The notes beneath the pieces were generated by a model that was not told where the DNA came from, ran no database searches, and saw only the letters and a list, made by a program, of their open reading frames with translations. Shown in pieces: positions 35,737 to 46,253 of a stretch of DNA of 64,000 nt. Within the stretch, counting starts at the first letter, position 1. Every line of letters starts with the position of its first letter. Made by a program: the position numbers and the translations under genes. The stretch comes from F1-60-MAGs149 sp037133755 (lineage in GTDB: Bacteria; Actinomycetota; Thermoleophilia; Gaiellales; F1-60-MAGs149), in the NCBI GenBank assembly GCA_037133755.1, contig JBAXNN010000001.1, forward strand, positions 62,001 through 126,000, in the 5' to 3' direction.

Positions 35737-36672
35737 ATGCCGGACACGTCGACCCTCCTCTGGATTGCACTGCCCGTCGTCGTGATCACCGCGCTCGTCC
35801 TCGACCTCTTCGTCTTCCACCGAGGCGATAAGGAGATCCCCACCCGCGAGGCGTTCATCTGGACCGGCGTCTGGGGCGGTCTTGGCATCGCCTTTGGCGT
35901 CGCGATCTGGGTGCTGCTCGGCCCGAGCGTTGGCACGGAGTTCTTCACGGGCTATCTCGTCGAATACAGCCTGTCAATCGACAACGTTGCCGTCTTCGCG
36001 ATTCTGTTCGCCGCACTTGCCGTCCCGGGAGAGCTCCGCTACCGCGCGCTGTTCTGGGGCGTGATCATGGCCATCGTCCTGCGCGGCATCTTGATCGGCA
36101 TCGGCGGTGCACTGCTCGAGGCGTTCTGGTGGATGCCGTTCATCTTCGGCGCGTTCCTGATCATCACGGGCATTCGCATGGCCCGCCACACCGATACGAC
36201 GGAGTCGCCGGAAAACAGCCGCATCCTCACGCTGATGCGCCGCGTGCTACCCCTGACGGAGGACTTCCACGGCCCGGCCATGACCATCAAGAAGGATGGT
36301 CGGCGTCTCTTCACGCCCCTGTTCGTGGCGCTCGTCGCTCTGGCGTTCTTCGATCTGATGTTCGCCGTCGACTCCGTGCCTGCGATCTATGCCATCACGG
36401 ACGATCCGTTCATCGTGCTGGCGGCCAACGCCTTCGCCCTGCTGGGGCTGCGAACGCTCTACTTCGCCATCGCGACGTCGCTCGAGCGCTTCGTCTACCT
36501 GCAGCCCACCCTGGCGATCGTGCTCGGCTGGGTCGGCTTCAAGATGATCATCGCGCACTGGTACCACATGCCGCCGTTGATCAGTCTCGCCGTGATCCTG
36601 ACGATCCTCGGCATCGGCATCCTCGCGAGCGTGCGGGCGAATCGCCGCGGCGAGGCCCGCGCACACGCCTGA
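35737..36672 (+). CDS. TerC-family integral membrane protein
   Basis: 311 residues with nine or so hydrophobic segments. The family blocks EYSLSIDNVAVFAI and FFDLMFAVDSVPAI carry the conserved acidic residues inside membrane segments. TerC/Alx proteins are linked to tellurite resistance and to manganese export. I choose the ATG at 35737, with GAGGG 7 nt upstream, over one eight codons earlier. Convergent with the MMPL gene across a palindromic element. Confidence 0.9.
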   Translation: MPDTSTLLWIALPVVVITALVLDLFVFHRGDKEIPTREAFIWTGVWGGLGIAFGVAIWVLLGPSVGTEFFTGYLVEYSLSIDNVAVFAILFAALAVPGELRYRALFWGVIMAIVLRGILIGIGGALLEAFWWMPFIFGAFLIITGIRMARHTDTTESPENSRILTLMRRVLPLTEDFHGPAMTIKKDGRRLFTPLFVALVALAFFDLMFAVDSVPAIYAITDDPFIVLAANAFALLGLRTLYFAIATSLERFVYLQPTLAIVLGWVGFKMIIAHWYHMPPLISLAVILTILGIGILASVRANRRGEARAHA

Positions 36673-36681
36673 CGCCACCTC

Positions 36682-36746
36682 GGTCAATTTGGGTCCGGCC
36701 CCAATCTGACCACAATACGGTCAATTTGGGGCCGGACCCAATTTGG
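36682..36746. repeat. Paired palindromes between convergent genes, family C
   Basis: Two inverted units share GGTCAATTTGGG: one at 36682-36711 with core GGGTCCGGCCCC and one at 36719-36746 with core GGGGCCGGACCC. Each is itself nearly palindromic, and they are also inverted copies of each other. They fill the 77-nt gap between terC and the MMPL gene and may act as a bidirectional terminator. The core resembles the GGATCCGGATCC elements at 16699-16752. Confidence 0.85.
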
Positions 36747-36749
36747 CGC

Positions 36750-38957
36750 TTACGACTCGTGCGGGTGCGCGGTCGTCTCGATGTGACCGCGATCTTCCGG
36801 TGCCTCGATGGTCAGCTTCGGTAGGAGCTTGTCGAGCCAGCGCGGGATCCACCAGGCGTTCTGGTCGAGCAGGTACATCAGCGCGGGCACGAGCGTGAGG
36901 CGAATCACGAAGGCGTCGAGGATGATCGCCAGGCCGAGGGCGAGGCCGAACTCCTTGATCGTGCGATCGACGCCGGTCATGAAGGCGAAGAACACCGACG
37001 CCATGATCAGCGCGGCAGCGATGATGACGCGGCCGATCGTGGCGACGCCGTCGGTGACGGCCTCCCGTGGCGTGTCGCCACCGACGAAGGCCTCGCGGAT
37101 GCGGCTGACGAGGAAAACCTCGTAGTCCATCGAGAGACCGAAGATCAGGGCGAACACGATCACGGGCAGGAACGATTCGATCGGACCGGTCTTGTCGAGG
37201 CCGATCAGGCTGGCGCCGTAGCCCTCCTGGAAGACCAGGGTGAGGATGCCGAAGGCCGCGGCGCACGACAGGATCGTCGTGAGCGCTGCCTTGATGGAGA
37301 CGACGAGGCTCCGGAAGGCCATCGTCAGGATCACGATCGTGATGCCGACGACGAACAGCAGGAACCACGGGATGTTCGAGAAGATGGTCGCGGAGATATC
37401 CTCGAACGCCGCGGTCGAGCCACCGACGTAGGCCGTGGCATCCGTGCCCTTGAGCGCATCGGGAATCGTGGTGGCGCGGAGCGTGTCGACGAGGTCCGTT
37501 GTGGCGACGTCCTGCGGCGAGCTCTTGGCGTAGACCGTGATGATCGCAGCCTGCTTGTTCGGGCTGGGGATCGCCGGCGTGGCGGCGGCGACATTCGGCG
37601 TATCGGCGATTGCCTTCTGCAGCTTGTCGGCGACCGCCGTGTCGCCCTTCGTGTCCACGGCGACGATCAGCGGGCCATTGAAGCCCGGGCCGAAGCCCTC
37701 GGCCAGCCAGTCATACGCCACGCGCTGCGTCGTCGACTTGGGCGCCGTGCCGGAATCGGCAGAGCCGAGCTGCACGCGGAGAACGGGTGCGGCGAACAGC
37801 AGCATCACGGCGAGCGGCACGATCAGGAAGACCCAGGCGTGCGAGGTGACGTAGCGACCCCAGCGCGCCACGGCCGTCTTCTTGGCGGCCGCGAGCGAGT
37901 CATCGGGCGTCTTGATGAAGGGGATCTTGAGGCGATCGACCTTGTGGCCCAACAGCGCCAGTACGGCCGGCAGCAGCGTGACCGCGATGGCGACGCTCGT
38001 GAGCACCGACAGCGACGCGCCGATGCCCATCTTGGTGATGAAATCGAGCCCAATCGTGGCGAGGCCGACGACGGAGATCGCAACGGTCGCGCCGGCGAAG
38101 ATGACAGCACGGCCGGCGGTCGAGGCGGCCACCGCGGCGGCCTCCTTCGGCGTGGCGCCGTCGTGCAGCGCCTGACGGAAGCGCGTGAGGATGAACAGCG
38201 AGTAGTCGATACCCACGCCGAGGCCGATCATCGAGGCGAGGATCGGCGTGATCGTGTTGAAGTCGGTGAAGCCCGCGGCGATCGTCAGGATCGAGATGCC
38301 GAGTGCCACCGCGAGGATCGCGAGGAAGATCGGGATCAGTGCCGGCAGCAGCGTGCCGAAGACGATCAGCAGGATGATGATGGCGACACCGATGCCGATC
38401 AGCTCGGACGCACCCTGCTGCGGCTGCTCCTGGACGGCCTGACCGGTGTACGCGATCTGGACCGAGCTACCCGCGGCGACCTTCGCCGTGGCGTCCTTGA
38501 AGTCGGGGATCACGTTGCTCGGCAGCGACCAGCCCTGGGCGTCGAACTGCACATCGGCGAAGCCGACATTGCCCTGCGGCGAGATCGCGCCGCCCTGCTG
38601 GGTGAAGGGGTCGCCCGCGCTGGTCACGTGATCGACGGTCTTGGCGGCGGCGAGGATCTTCTCGACGGTCGCCTTGTTCTGCGCGTCCGTGAGCTTGCCG
38701 TCGGTGTGGAAGACGATCGTGGCGGAGTCGCCCGCGCGGGCCGGGAACTCCTTCTGCAGCAGATCAGTGGCCTTCTGTGCGTCAGAGTTCGGGATCGTGA
38801 ACTTGTTCTGCAGCTGGCCGCCGATCGTGCCGGCGGCGGCGAAGACACCAACGATGATCAGCACCCAGATGCCGATCGTGCGCCACGGATGTGCGGCGAT
38901 CGAGCCAGTCAGGCGGGCGAGGAGGCCGGTCTTCGTCGGGTTGCTGCTGGCTGCCAT
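36750..38957 (-). CDS. MMPL/RND-family transporter
   Basis: 735 residues with the MMPL duplication: each half has one transmembrane helix, a large extracytoplasmic domain and a bundle of five helices. GIGVDYSLFILTRFRQAL and FGLSMDYEVFLVSRIREAF are the conserved GxxxDY blocks of the two halves, providing proton-relay Asp-Tyr pairs. Such proteins export lipids or drugs using the proton gradient. GAGGAG precedes the ATG. Its divergent TetR neighbour probably regulates it. Confidence 0.93.
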   Translation of the reverse strand: MAASSNPTKTGLLARLTGSIAAHPWRTIGIWVLIIVGVFAAAGTIGGQLQNKFTIPNSDAQKATDLLQKEFPARAGDSATIVFHTDGKLTDAQNKATVEKILAAAKTVDHVTSAGDPFTQQGGAISPQGNVGFADVQFDAQGWSLPSNVIPDFKDATAKVAAGSSVQIAYTGQAVQEQPQQGASELIGIGVAIIILLIVFGTLLPALIPIFLAILAVALGISILTIAAGFTDFNTITPILASMIGLGVGIDYSLFILTRFRQALHDGATPKEAAAVAASTAGRAVIFAGATVAISVVGLATIGLDFITKMGIGASLSVLTSVAIAVTLLPAVLALLGHKVDRLKIPFIKTPDDSLAAAKKTAVARWGRYVTSHAWVFLIVPLAVMLLFAAPVLRVQLGSADSGTAPKSTTQRVAYDWLAEGFGPGFNGPLIVAVDTKGDTAVADKLQKAIADTPNVAAATPAIPSPNKQAAIITVYAKSSPQDVATTDLVDTLRATTIPDALKGTDATAYVGGSTAAFEDISATIFSNIPWFLLFVVGITIVILTMAFRSLVVSIKAALTTILSCAAAFGILTLVFQEGYGASLIGLDKTGPIESFLPVIVFALIFGLSMDYEVFLVSRIREAFVGGDTPREAVTDGVATIGRVIIAAALIMASVFFAFMTGVDRTIKEFGLALGLAIILDAFVIRLTLVPALMYLLDQNAWWIPRWLDKLLPKLTIEAPEDRGHIETTAHPHES

Positions 38958-39005
38958 GCGGTGCTTGCTCCTCGGGGATCAGCTGTGTGCGCGCACATAG
39001 TTCTC

Positions 39006-39018
39006 TGCGACTGTCGCA
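39006..39018. promoter_or_regulatory. Palindrome TGCGAC-T-GTCGCA in the MMPL/TetR gap
   Basis: Perfect 6+1+6 dyad in the 120-nt divergent gap, nearer the MMPL gene. Candidate TetR operator. Confidence 0.45.
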
Positions 39019-39042
39019 GCATACACAATGCGAGACACGTTT

Positions 39043-39056
39043 GTCCCATCTGGGAC
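39043..39056. promoter_or_regulatory. Palindrome GTCCCATCTGGGAC in the MMPL/TetR gap
   Basis: Perfect 6+2+6 dyad ending 7 nt before the -10 TATCGT (39064-39069) of the TetR gene. Candidate autoregulatory operator. Confidence 0.5.
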
Positions 39057-39077
39057 GGTGCTGTATCGTTTCGGTAC

Positions 39078-39632
39078 ATGCCGACCGTCCTTCGCAGCGA
39101 TGCCCAGCGGACCCACGAGCGCATCCTCCACGCCGCCACGGCGGAGCTGACGGTCGATCCGTCGGCCGGGATGGATGCCATTGCGCAGCGCGCGGGCATC
39201 GGTCGCGCGACCCTCTACCGCCATTTCGCCACGCGCGACGAGCTGATCGCCGCACTGCGCGAGCTCTTCCTCGACCGCATGGAAGCAGCCGCCGATGCGA
39301 GCATCGCCGAGACTGATCCGCGGGCCGCCGTCGTGGTGTTCATCGAGGCGATCATGCGTGCCGTCGCCGAGACCTGCACGCTCAACGAGGCTACTCCGCC
39401 CGAAGATGCCGCCGACGGCCGTGGTCATGAGGCCATCAATCGGGCGATCACCGCCTTTATCGATTGCGCGCGTGAGACGAACCGTCTCCAGCCCGGCGTC
39501 GATGCCGCGTGGGCCTTCACCGTCGGCAAGGCGCTCGTCGATGCCGGGGCGCGCGAGATCGCACTCGGCGCCGACGTCGAGGTCATCGCACCGCGGGTGG
39601 CCGAGACTGCAGCCAACGCACTCGTGCGATAG
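39078..39632 (+). CDS. TetR-family transcriptional regulator
   Basis: 184 residues. The N-terminal helix-turn-helix reads MDAIAQRAGIGRATLYRHFATRDELIAAL (split here at residues 32-60), typical of TetR. The C-terminal ligand domain is divergent. It lies back-to-back with the MMPL exporter gene and, as is usual for such pairs, probably represses it until a ligand binds. The start at 39078 follows TATCGT by 8 nt; a much longer frame upstream is the shadow of the MMPL gene. Confidence 0.92.
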   Translation: MPTVLRSDAQRTHERILHAATAELTVDPSAGMDAIAQRAGIGRATLYRHFATRDELIAALRELFLDRMEAAADASIAETDPRAAVVVFIEAIMRAVAETCTLNEATPPEDAADGRGHEAINRAITAFIDCARETNRLQPGVDAAWAFTVGKALVDAGAREIALGADVEVIAPRVAETAANALVR

Positions 39633-39635
39633 CGT
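39630..39635 (+). promoter_or_regulatory. -10 box overlapping a stop codon
   Basis: TAGCGT with 6 nt to the ATG at 39642. The TAG is the stop of the TetR gene. Confidence 0.6.
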
Positions 39636-39641
39636 TTCGGC

Positions 39642-40385
39642 ATGTCCCGTCGTCCCCGCATCGGTGTCACGCTCGAGCTGACCGATCCGTTGCTGATCCC
39701 GGTCGAGCGCAACTTCCGCGAGGCGCTGACGGCCGCGGGCGCGCTCGTGATCGCCCTGCCTCGCGACACCCCTCCTGGTGACATCGACGAGCTGCTGGAG
39801 GACCTCGACGGCGTCGTCCTGTCCGGCGGCGAAGATGTCGATCCGAGCCACTACGGCGAGGAGCGCCACCCCGCGGTCAACACAGTGCCGCCGGAGCACG
39901 ATGCCTTCGAGATCGGCATCGCCAAGGCCTCACTCAAGCAAGGCGTGCCGATCCTCGGCATCTGCCGCGGCAGCCAGGTGCTCGCCGTCGCCGACGGTGG
40001 CGCACTCACGCAGGACGTCCCCTCGCAACACCCCGAATCGCGCACCCACATGGTCGACTGGGTCGAGTACGCCGAGGCCGCTCCGGGCGAACACTGGCAC
40101 GCGCTCGAGGTCGAGCCCGGCAGTCGCCTGGCTGGCTGGATCGGCGCCGGCGCGCCGCTGATCAACTCCTTCCACCATCAGGCGGTGGCCCGCACCGGCG
40201 AGCGCCTCGTCCCCGTGGCCCGCGCCGAGGACGGCGTGATCGAGGCGACCGAGAGCGCGCCTGACGCGCCGTACGCCGTGGGCCTGCAATGGCACAACGA
40301 GTTCATGTGGCGGCGGGACGAGCGCTGGCTCGGGCCGTTTCAGGACCTCGTCGCTGCCGCGCGCGAACGCGCCGCACGACGCTAG
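39642..40385 (+). CDS. Class I glutamine amidotransferase-like hydrolase (peptidase C26, PuuD-like)
   Basis: 247 residues with the complete triad: C108 in GICRGSQVL, H218 and E220 in QWHNEFMW. SGGEDVDPSHYGEE is typical of gamma-glutamyl-gamma-aminobutyrate hydrolases. It cleaves gamma-glutamyl amides in polyamine or amino-acid breakdown. No other puu genes are adjacent. Confidence 0.9.
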   Translation: MSRRPRIGVTLELTDPLLIPVERNFREALTAAGALVIALPRDTPPGDIDELLEDLDGVVLSGGEDVDPSHYGEERHPAVNTVPPEHDAFEIGIAKASLKQGVPILGICRGSQVLAVADGGALTQDVPSQHPESRTHMVDWVEYAEAAPGEHWHALEVEPGSRLAGWIGAGAPLINSFHHQAVARTGERLVPVARAEDGVIEATESAPDAPYAVGLQWHNEFMWRRDERWLGPFQDLVAAARERAARR

Positions 40386-40409
40386 CCCACCAACGCCACG
40401 TCATCATCG

Positions 40410-40439
40410 GCCCGGGCCGGCGCGATGGCCGACCCGGGC
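40410..40439. terminator. Hairpin between convergent C26 and katG genes
   Basis: GCCCGGGCCGGC pairs with GCCGACCCGGGC (12 positions, one mismatch) around the loop GCGATG in the 65-nt convergent gap. It can serve both genes. Confidence 0.65.
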
Positions 40440-40450
40440 GACGATTGTGA

Positions 40451-42613
<2,163 letters not shown>

Positions 42614-42711
42614 CTGGCTACCTCCGTACGCTCGCGCGATTCCGTGGATGTGGTTCTTCCGACCCCGCACGGATCAGCGCGAAGGCGGTGTCAACGAGCC
42701 GGAACGATTGT

Positions 42712-42766
42712 CCCGGTGTGTATGGGCAACATAGCCTGCCTGCGGCGAGATTTCCGCCACACCGGG
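42712..42766. promoter_or_regulatory. Nested dyads upstream of katG
   Basis: CCCGGTGTG (42712-42720) and CACACCGGG (42758-42766) form a 9-bp inverted repeat. Inside it is TATG-ggcaa-CATA (42721-42733). On the minus strand AACATA reads as TATGTT, a possible katG -10 about 115 nt before the start. This could be an operator for a peroxide-sensing regulator, but no regulator gene lies next to katG. Confidence 0.4.
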
Positions 42767-42804
42767 GAGCCTTCACCAGCCGGCACCACGATGTGGCACT
42801 GCCG

Positions 42805-43563
42805 CTAGCCGCGTTCGACCTTGGAGCCGCCGACGATGTCCTCGGAGCCGTCGGCCCAGCGCACCAGCGCCTTGTGGCCGCCGTCGTAGTCGGGGCCCCA
42901 GACCAGCAGCGTGGCCGGATTGCCCCAGGCGATGACGGGCTCCTCCAGCGCGGCGTCCTCGCCACGGAAGTAGCGGACGAACGGGTTCGACGCGCGCTCA
43001 GCACCGATCGTCGTCGGGCTGACGTGCCCCGGATGCACGACGGTGGCGTCCGGCAGCGCCAGCAGGCGGTCGATCGACGCCTTGAGGTCGGCAAGATCGG
43101 TGTGGCCCGGAGCGCGCGTGCCGCCGACCGTGCCGTCGAACAGCACGTCGCCGGTGAAGACGTCGGTGCCCTCGATCAGGAAGGCCAGGTGGCCGCCGGC
43201 GTGGCCCGGTGTCGGAATCGCCCGCACCTGCATGCCTGCCACGTCGATCGTGCCGTCCTCCTCGAGGGTGTATGCGATCTCGCCGTCGAAGTGGCCGTCC
43301 TCACGAATCAGCTCGATCGCGCGGGCGCTCGCGCCGGCCTCGACGCCGTAGCGGTCCAGCACCTCGTCGAGGTCGTAGATGTGGTCGATGTGGTGGTGCG
43401 TCAGCAGCACGCCCTCGATCGTCAGGTCGTTCTCCTCGACGAAGCGGTGCAGATCGTCGTGAGCGCCGTTGCAGTCGATCCAGAGCGCGGGGCCGCCCTT
43501 CTCCTTGGCGACGACGTACGCGTCGGCCATCCACTGAGGGTCCTGGGTGTGGTGGATCAGCAT
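42805..43563 (-). CDS. MBL-fold metallo-hydrolase (glyoxalase II-like)
   Basis: 252 residues. The metal site is THHHIDHI (HxHxDH), with later HAGGHL and a GDVLF Asp, as in hydroxyacylglutathione hydrolases and related thioesterases. The substrate is uncertain. The start at 43563 has GGAGG 6 nt upstream; a frame extending to 43734 is Ser/Arg-rich shadow of nadE. It lies 10 nt after nadE and is probably cotranscribed. Confidence 0.9.
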   Translation of the reverse strand: MLIHHTQDPQWMADAYVVAKEKGGPALWIDCNGAHDDLHRFVEENDLTIEGVLLTHHHIDHIYDLDEVLDRYGVEAGASARAIELIREDGHFDGEIAYTLEEDGTIDVAGMQVRAIPTPGHAGGHLAFLIEGTDVFTGDVLFDGTVGGTRAPGHTDLADLKASIDRLLALPDATVVHPGHVSPTTIGAERASNPFVRYFRGEDAALEEPVIAWGNPATLLVWGPDYDGGHKALVRWADGSEDIVGGSKVERG

Positions 43564-43573
43564 GGGGAGCCTC

Positions 43574-45157
43574 CTACGAGAAGCGGTTGGTGATGGGCAT
43601 GCGGCGATCGCGGCCGAAGGCGATGGGATGGACCTTGAGGCCGGGCGCGGCCTGACGGCGCTTGTACTCGGCGCGATCGACGAGACCCGCGATGCGCTTG
43701 GCCGTGTCGAGGTCGACGAGACCAGCGGCCGCAATCTCCGCGGGCGAGCGGCGCTCCTCGATGTACGCGTGCAGGACCGGATCGAGCACGTCGTACGGCG
43801 GCAGCGACTGATCGTCGCGCTGGCCCTCGCGCAGCTCGGCCGTGGGCGGACGCTCGATCGTCGAGACCGGAATCACCTCGCGACCATGGATCGCATTGAC
43901 GTGGCGGCTCAGCGCGAACACCGTCGTCTTCGGCACGTCCTTGATCGGCGCGAAGCCGCCGACCGAATCGCCGTAGAGCGTCGAGTAGCCCGTCGCGACC
44001 TCGCTCTTGTTGCCGGTCGTGAGCACCAGCCAGCCGTGCTGGTTCGACAGGCTCATGAGGATCACGCCACGCAGACGCGCCTGCATGTTCTCTGCCGCCA
44101 ACCCATCGATCTCGGGCAGCAGGTCATGGAAGGCGAGGCGCAGGTCTTCGATCGGCAGCTCGCGGAAGTTGATCCCGAGGTTCTCCGCCACCTCCTGGGC
44201 ATCCGTACGCGTCTCCGACAGGTTGTACCGCGTGGGCATCGATACCCCATGCACGCGATCGGCGCCCAGCGCATCGACGCTGAGCGCAGCGACGAGCGCC
44301 GAATCGATGCCGCCCGACAGGCCAAACAGCACACCGCTGAAGCCGTTTTTGTTCACGTAGTCGCGCAGCCCCAATGTGAGCGCGGCCCACAGCTCGGCAT
44401 CGCGACTGTCCGGCAGCGGCGCGATCTCCCCCGCCCCACCCGGCACGTCGCACACCACGAGATCCTCTGCGCAGTAGACGCCACGCGCGATCAACTCGCC
44501 CGCCGCGTCGTAGACCAGGCTGCGGCCATCGAAGGCGAGCTCGTCCTGGCCACCCACGAGATTGGCGTAGCCGACGGCGACGCCGTGGTCGCGGGCGAAG
44601 GCGGCGATGAGCGCGTCGCGCTGCTCGCCTTTGCCGAGGTGGTACGGCGAGGCCGACAGGTTGACGATCAGCGTCGCACCCTCGCGCGCGGCGGCATGCG
44701 CCGGGCCGTCGGTGACCCAGATGTCCTCGCAGATCGACAGGCCCACGCGCTCGCCGGCCACATCGACGATCAGCGGTCCCGTGCCGGGCACGAACGTGCG
44801 CTGCTCGTCGAACACGCTGTAGTTGGGCAGCGCCATCTTGTCGAAGCGCGCCTCGATCTTCCCGTCTCGCAGCAGGAACGCGGAGTTGCACACGCCCGTG
44901 GTGCCCGCGTGCGGGCCGCCGACGATAACCGGGATAGGCAGACCAACCGCGAGTTCGGCAACCGCCGCTTCGCACGCCGCCACGAACGTCGGGCGCAGCA
45001 CGAGGTCCTCAGGCGGATACCCGCAGATCGCTAGCTCGGGCGTGACGACCAGGTCCGCGCCCTGTTCGGCGGCACGGTCGACCGCAGCGCGGATCAGCGC
45101 GGCATTGCCGGCGAGGTCGCCGACCGTCGGATCAAGCTGGGCGAGCGCGAGGCGCAC
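43574..45157 (-). CDS. nadE: Glutamine-dependent NAD+ synthetase
   Basis: 527 residues in two domains. The N-terminal nitrilase-like glutaminase has the triad E41, K107 and C143 (SICEDIW). The C-terminal synthetase has the pyrophosphate loop SGGIDS at 281-286 and TGNKSE. It amidates nicotinate adenine dinucleotide with ammonia from glutamine. The GTG start has TAGACT 6 nt upstream, whose TAG ends the preceding gene. Confidence 0.96.
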   Translation of the reverse strand: MRLALAQLDPTVGDLAGNAALIRAAVDRAAEQGADLVVTPELAICGYPPEDLVLRPTFVAACEAAVAELAVGLPIPVIVGGPHAGTTGVCNSAFLLRDGKIEARFDKMALPNYSVFDEQRTFVPGTGPLIVDVAGERVGLSICEDIWVTDGPAHAAAREGATLIVNLSASPYHLGKGEQRDALIAAFARDHGVAVGYANLVGGQDELAFDGRSLVYDAAGELIARGVYCAEDLVVCDVPGGAGEIAPLPDSRDAELWAALTLGLRDYVNKNGFSGVLFGLSGGIDSALVAALSVDALGADRVHGVSMPTRYNLSETRTDAQEVAENLGINFRELPIEDLRLAFHDLLPEIDGLAAENMQARLRGVILMSLSNQHGWLVLTTGNKSEVATGYSTLYGDSVGGFAPIKDVPKTTVFALSRHVNAIHGREVIPVSTIERPPTAELREGQRDDQSLPPYDVLDPVLHAYIEERRSPAEIAAAGLVDLDTAKRIAGLVDRAEYKRRQAAPGLKVHPIAFGRDRRMPITNRFS

Positions 45158-45163
45158 GCGTGC

Positions 45164-45169
45164 AGTCTA
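45164..45169 (-). promoter_or_regulatory. -10 box overlapping a stop codon, for nadE
   Basis: TAGACT on the minus strand with 6 nt to the nadE GTG. Its TAG (45167-45169) is the stop of the OB/HD-like gene. Confidence 0.6.
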
Positions 45170-46036
45170 TTGCGCTTCGGCCGATCGGCCAGCCGCCTGG
45201 GCGAGCGCCACGGAGACCGAAGCATCGAGGGCGACGGCGCCGTGCAGACACGCGGCCTCCGGCGTCTTGGCGCGATCGGCGTCGATGCAGTGCAGCACGG
45301 CGACGACGCGGTCGCGCGAGGTGCCGAGCCGGTCGGCAGCCTGCTCGATCCGACGCGTCGACAGGCGCGGAATGCCGAGCAGGCGCCCCTCCTCCGACTG
45401 CACGAGCACAGGACCGGGGACGAAGGCATCGGCGGCGCCGACCGCGAAAAGCAGGCTCGCCGCTGCGACGACCGACTCGTCGAGGCGCGGGTGCAGCAGC
45501 CAGAGCTCGCGACACGCCGTGGCGACAGCAACCGTGTGCTGCAGCGCACCACCGGCGTAGGCGTGGTGCTGCTCGACGCTCATCGGTGCGGCGCGGAACG
45601 CGGTACGGAAGGCGCCGTCGTTGAGCACGGCACGCGTGAGGTTGCGCAGACCCTCGTCGGTGATGTCCTCCGCCAAGAACTCGAGGAAGCCCTCGAGGTC
45701 GTCGACGTCGCGGCGCGCGCCGGGCGTGAACTCGAGTGCGTCGGGCGCGACGTCCGTCTGCTCGACGGAGCGCACGACGATCTGCGGACGGCCACGGTAC
45801 TCCTCCACGCTGCCCAGCACGCGGATGACGTCTCCGACCTCGAAGCGTCCGTCCAGGATCGGGGCGTCGTCGAAAATCGTGGCCTTCACACGGCCGGTCT
45901 TGTCGGCCAGCTCGAGCGCAAGGTACGGCGAGCCCGTGCGCGTGCGGCGCCGGTCCTTGCGAATGACGGCAAACGTCGAGTCGACAAGCTGGCCTTCGAC
46001 AAGATCGCGGACGGCGGTGCGTGCTTCTGCGCTCAC
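45167..46036 (-). CDS. OB-fold plus degenerate HD-domain protein (YhaM-like)
   Basis: 289 residues. Residues 10-95 look like an OB-fold nucleic-acid-binding domain (LALELADKTGRVKATIFDD, VGDVIRVLGSVEEYRGRPQIVV). Residues 115-289 resemble the HD domain of YhaM 3'-5' exoribonucleases, with HHAYAGGALQHT (H167). Where YhaM has the LLHDIGK metal site, this protein has LLFAVGA (195-201), so the HD pair is lost. It may bind RNA without cleaving it. GTG start with TAGACT 7 nt upstream. Confidence 0.72.
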   Translation of the reverse strand: MSAEARTAVRDLVEGQLVDSTFAVIRKDRRRTRTGSPYLALELADKTGRVKATIFDDAPILDGRFEVGDVIRVLGSVEEYRGRPQIVVRSVEQTDVAPDALEFTPGARRDVDDLEGFLEFLAEDITDEGLRNLTRAVLNDGAFRTAFRAAPMSVEQHHAYAGGALQHTVAVATACRELWLLHPRLDESVVAAASLLFAVGAADAFVPGPVLVQSEEGRLLGIPRLSTRRIEQAADRLGTSRDRVVAVLHCIDADRAKTPEAACLHGAVALDASVSVALAQAAGRSAEAQ

Positions 46037-46043
46037 ATGGGTG

Positions 46044-46049
46044 AGTCTA
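46044..46049 (-). promoter_or_regulatory. -10 box, leaderless-type, for the OB/HD-like gene
   Basis: TAGACT on the minus strand with 7 nt to the GTG at 46036. Confidence 0.6.
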
Positions 46050-46068
46050 GTCGGCGGTGTGCTGGAGA

Positions 46069-46171
46069 GGATGCTCCAAAGGGGTCAGACCCTTTTGGAG
46101 CATGCGCGCTGCTGCGTGGTGATGCGGCCGATCTTCATGCGCCAAAAGGGTCTGACCCCTTTGGAGCATCC
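46069..46171. repeat. Inverted pair of GGGTCAGACCC palindromes, family B
   Basis: Arms 46069-46098 and 46142-46171 are perfectly complementary over 30 bp with a 43-nt spacer. The left unit is itself a near-palindrome, TGCTCCAAA ... TTTGGAGCA around GGGTCAGACCC, and the right unit is its mirror copy. It lies in the divergent gap between the OB/HD-like and DUF1015 genes. Confidence 0.9.
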
Positions 46172-46253
46172 GACGTCGTCATGCGCAGGGCATCCGTGCC
46201 TCCAGCGCAGGCCGGGACGGAATGCCTGCAAAGCCCGATACGATGCCCCGCGC

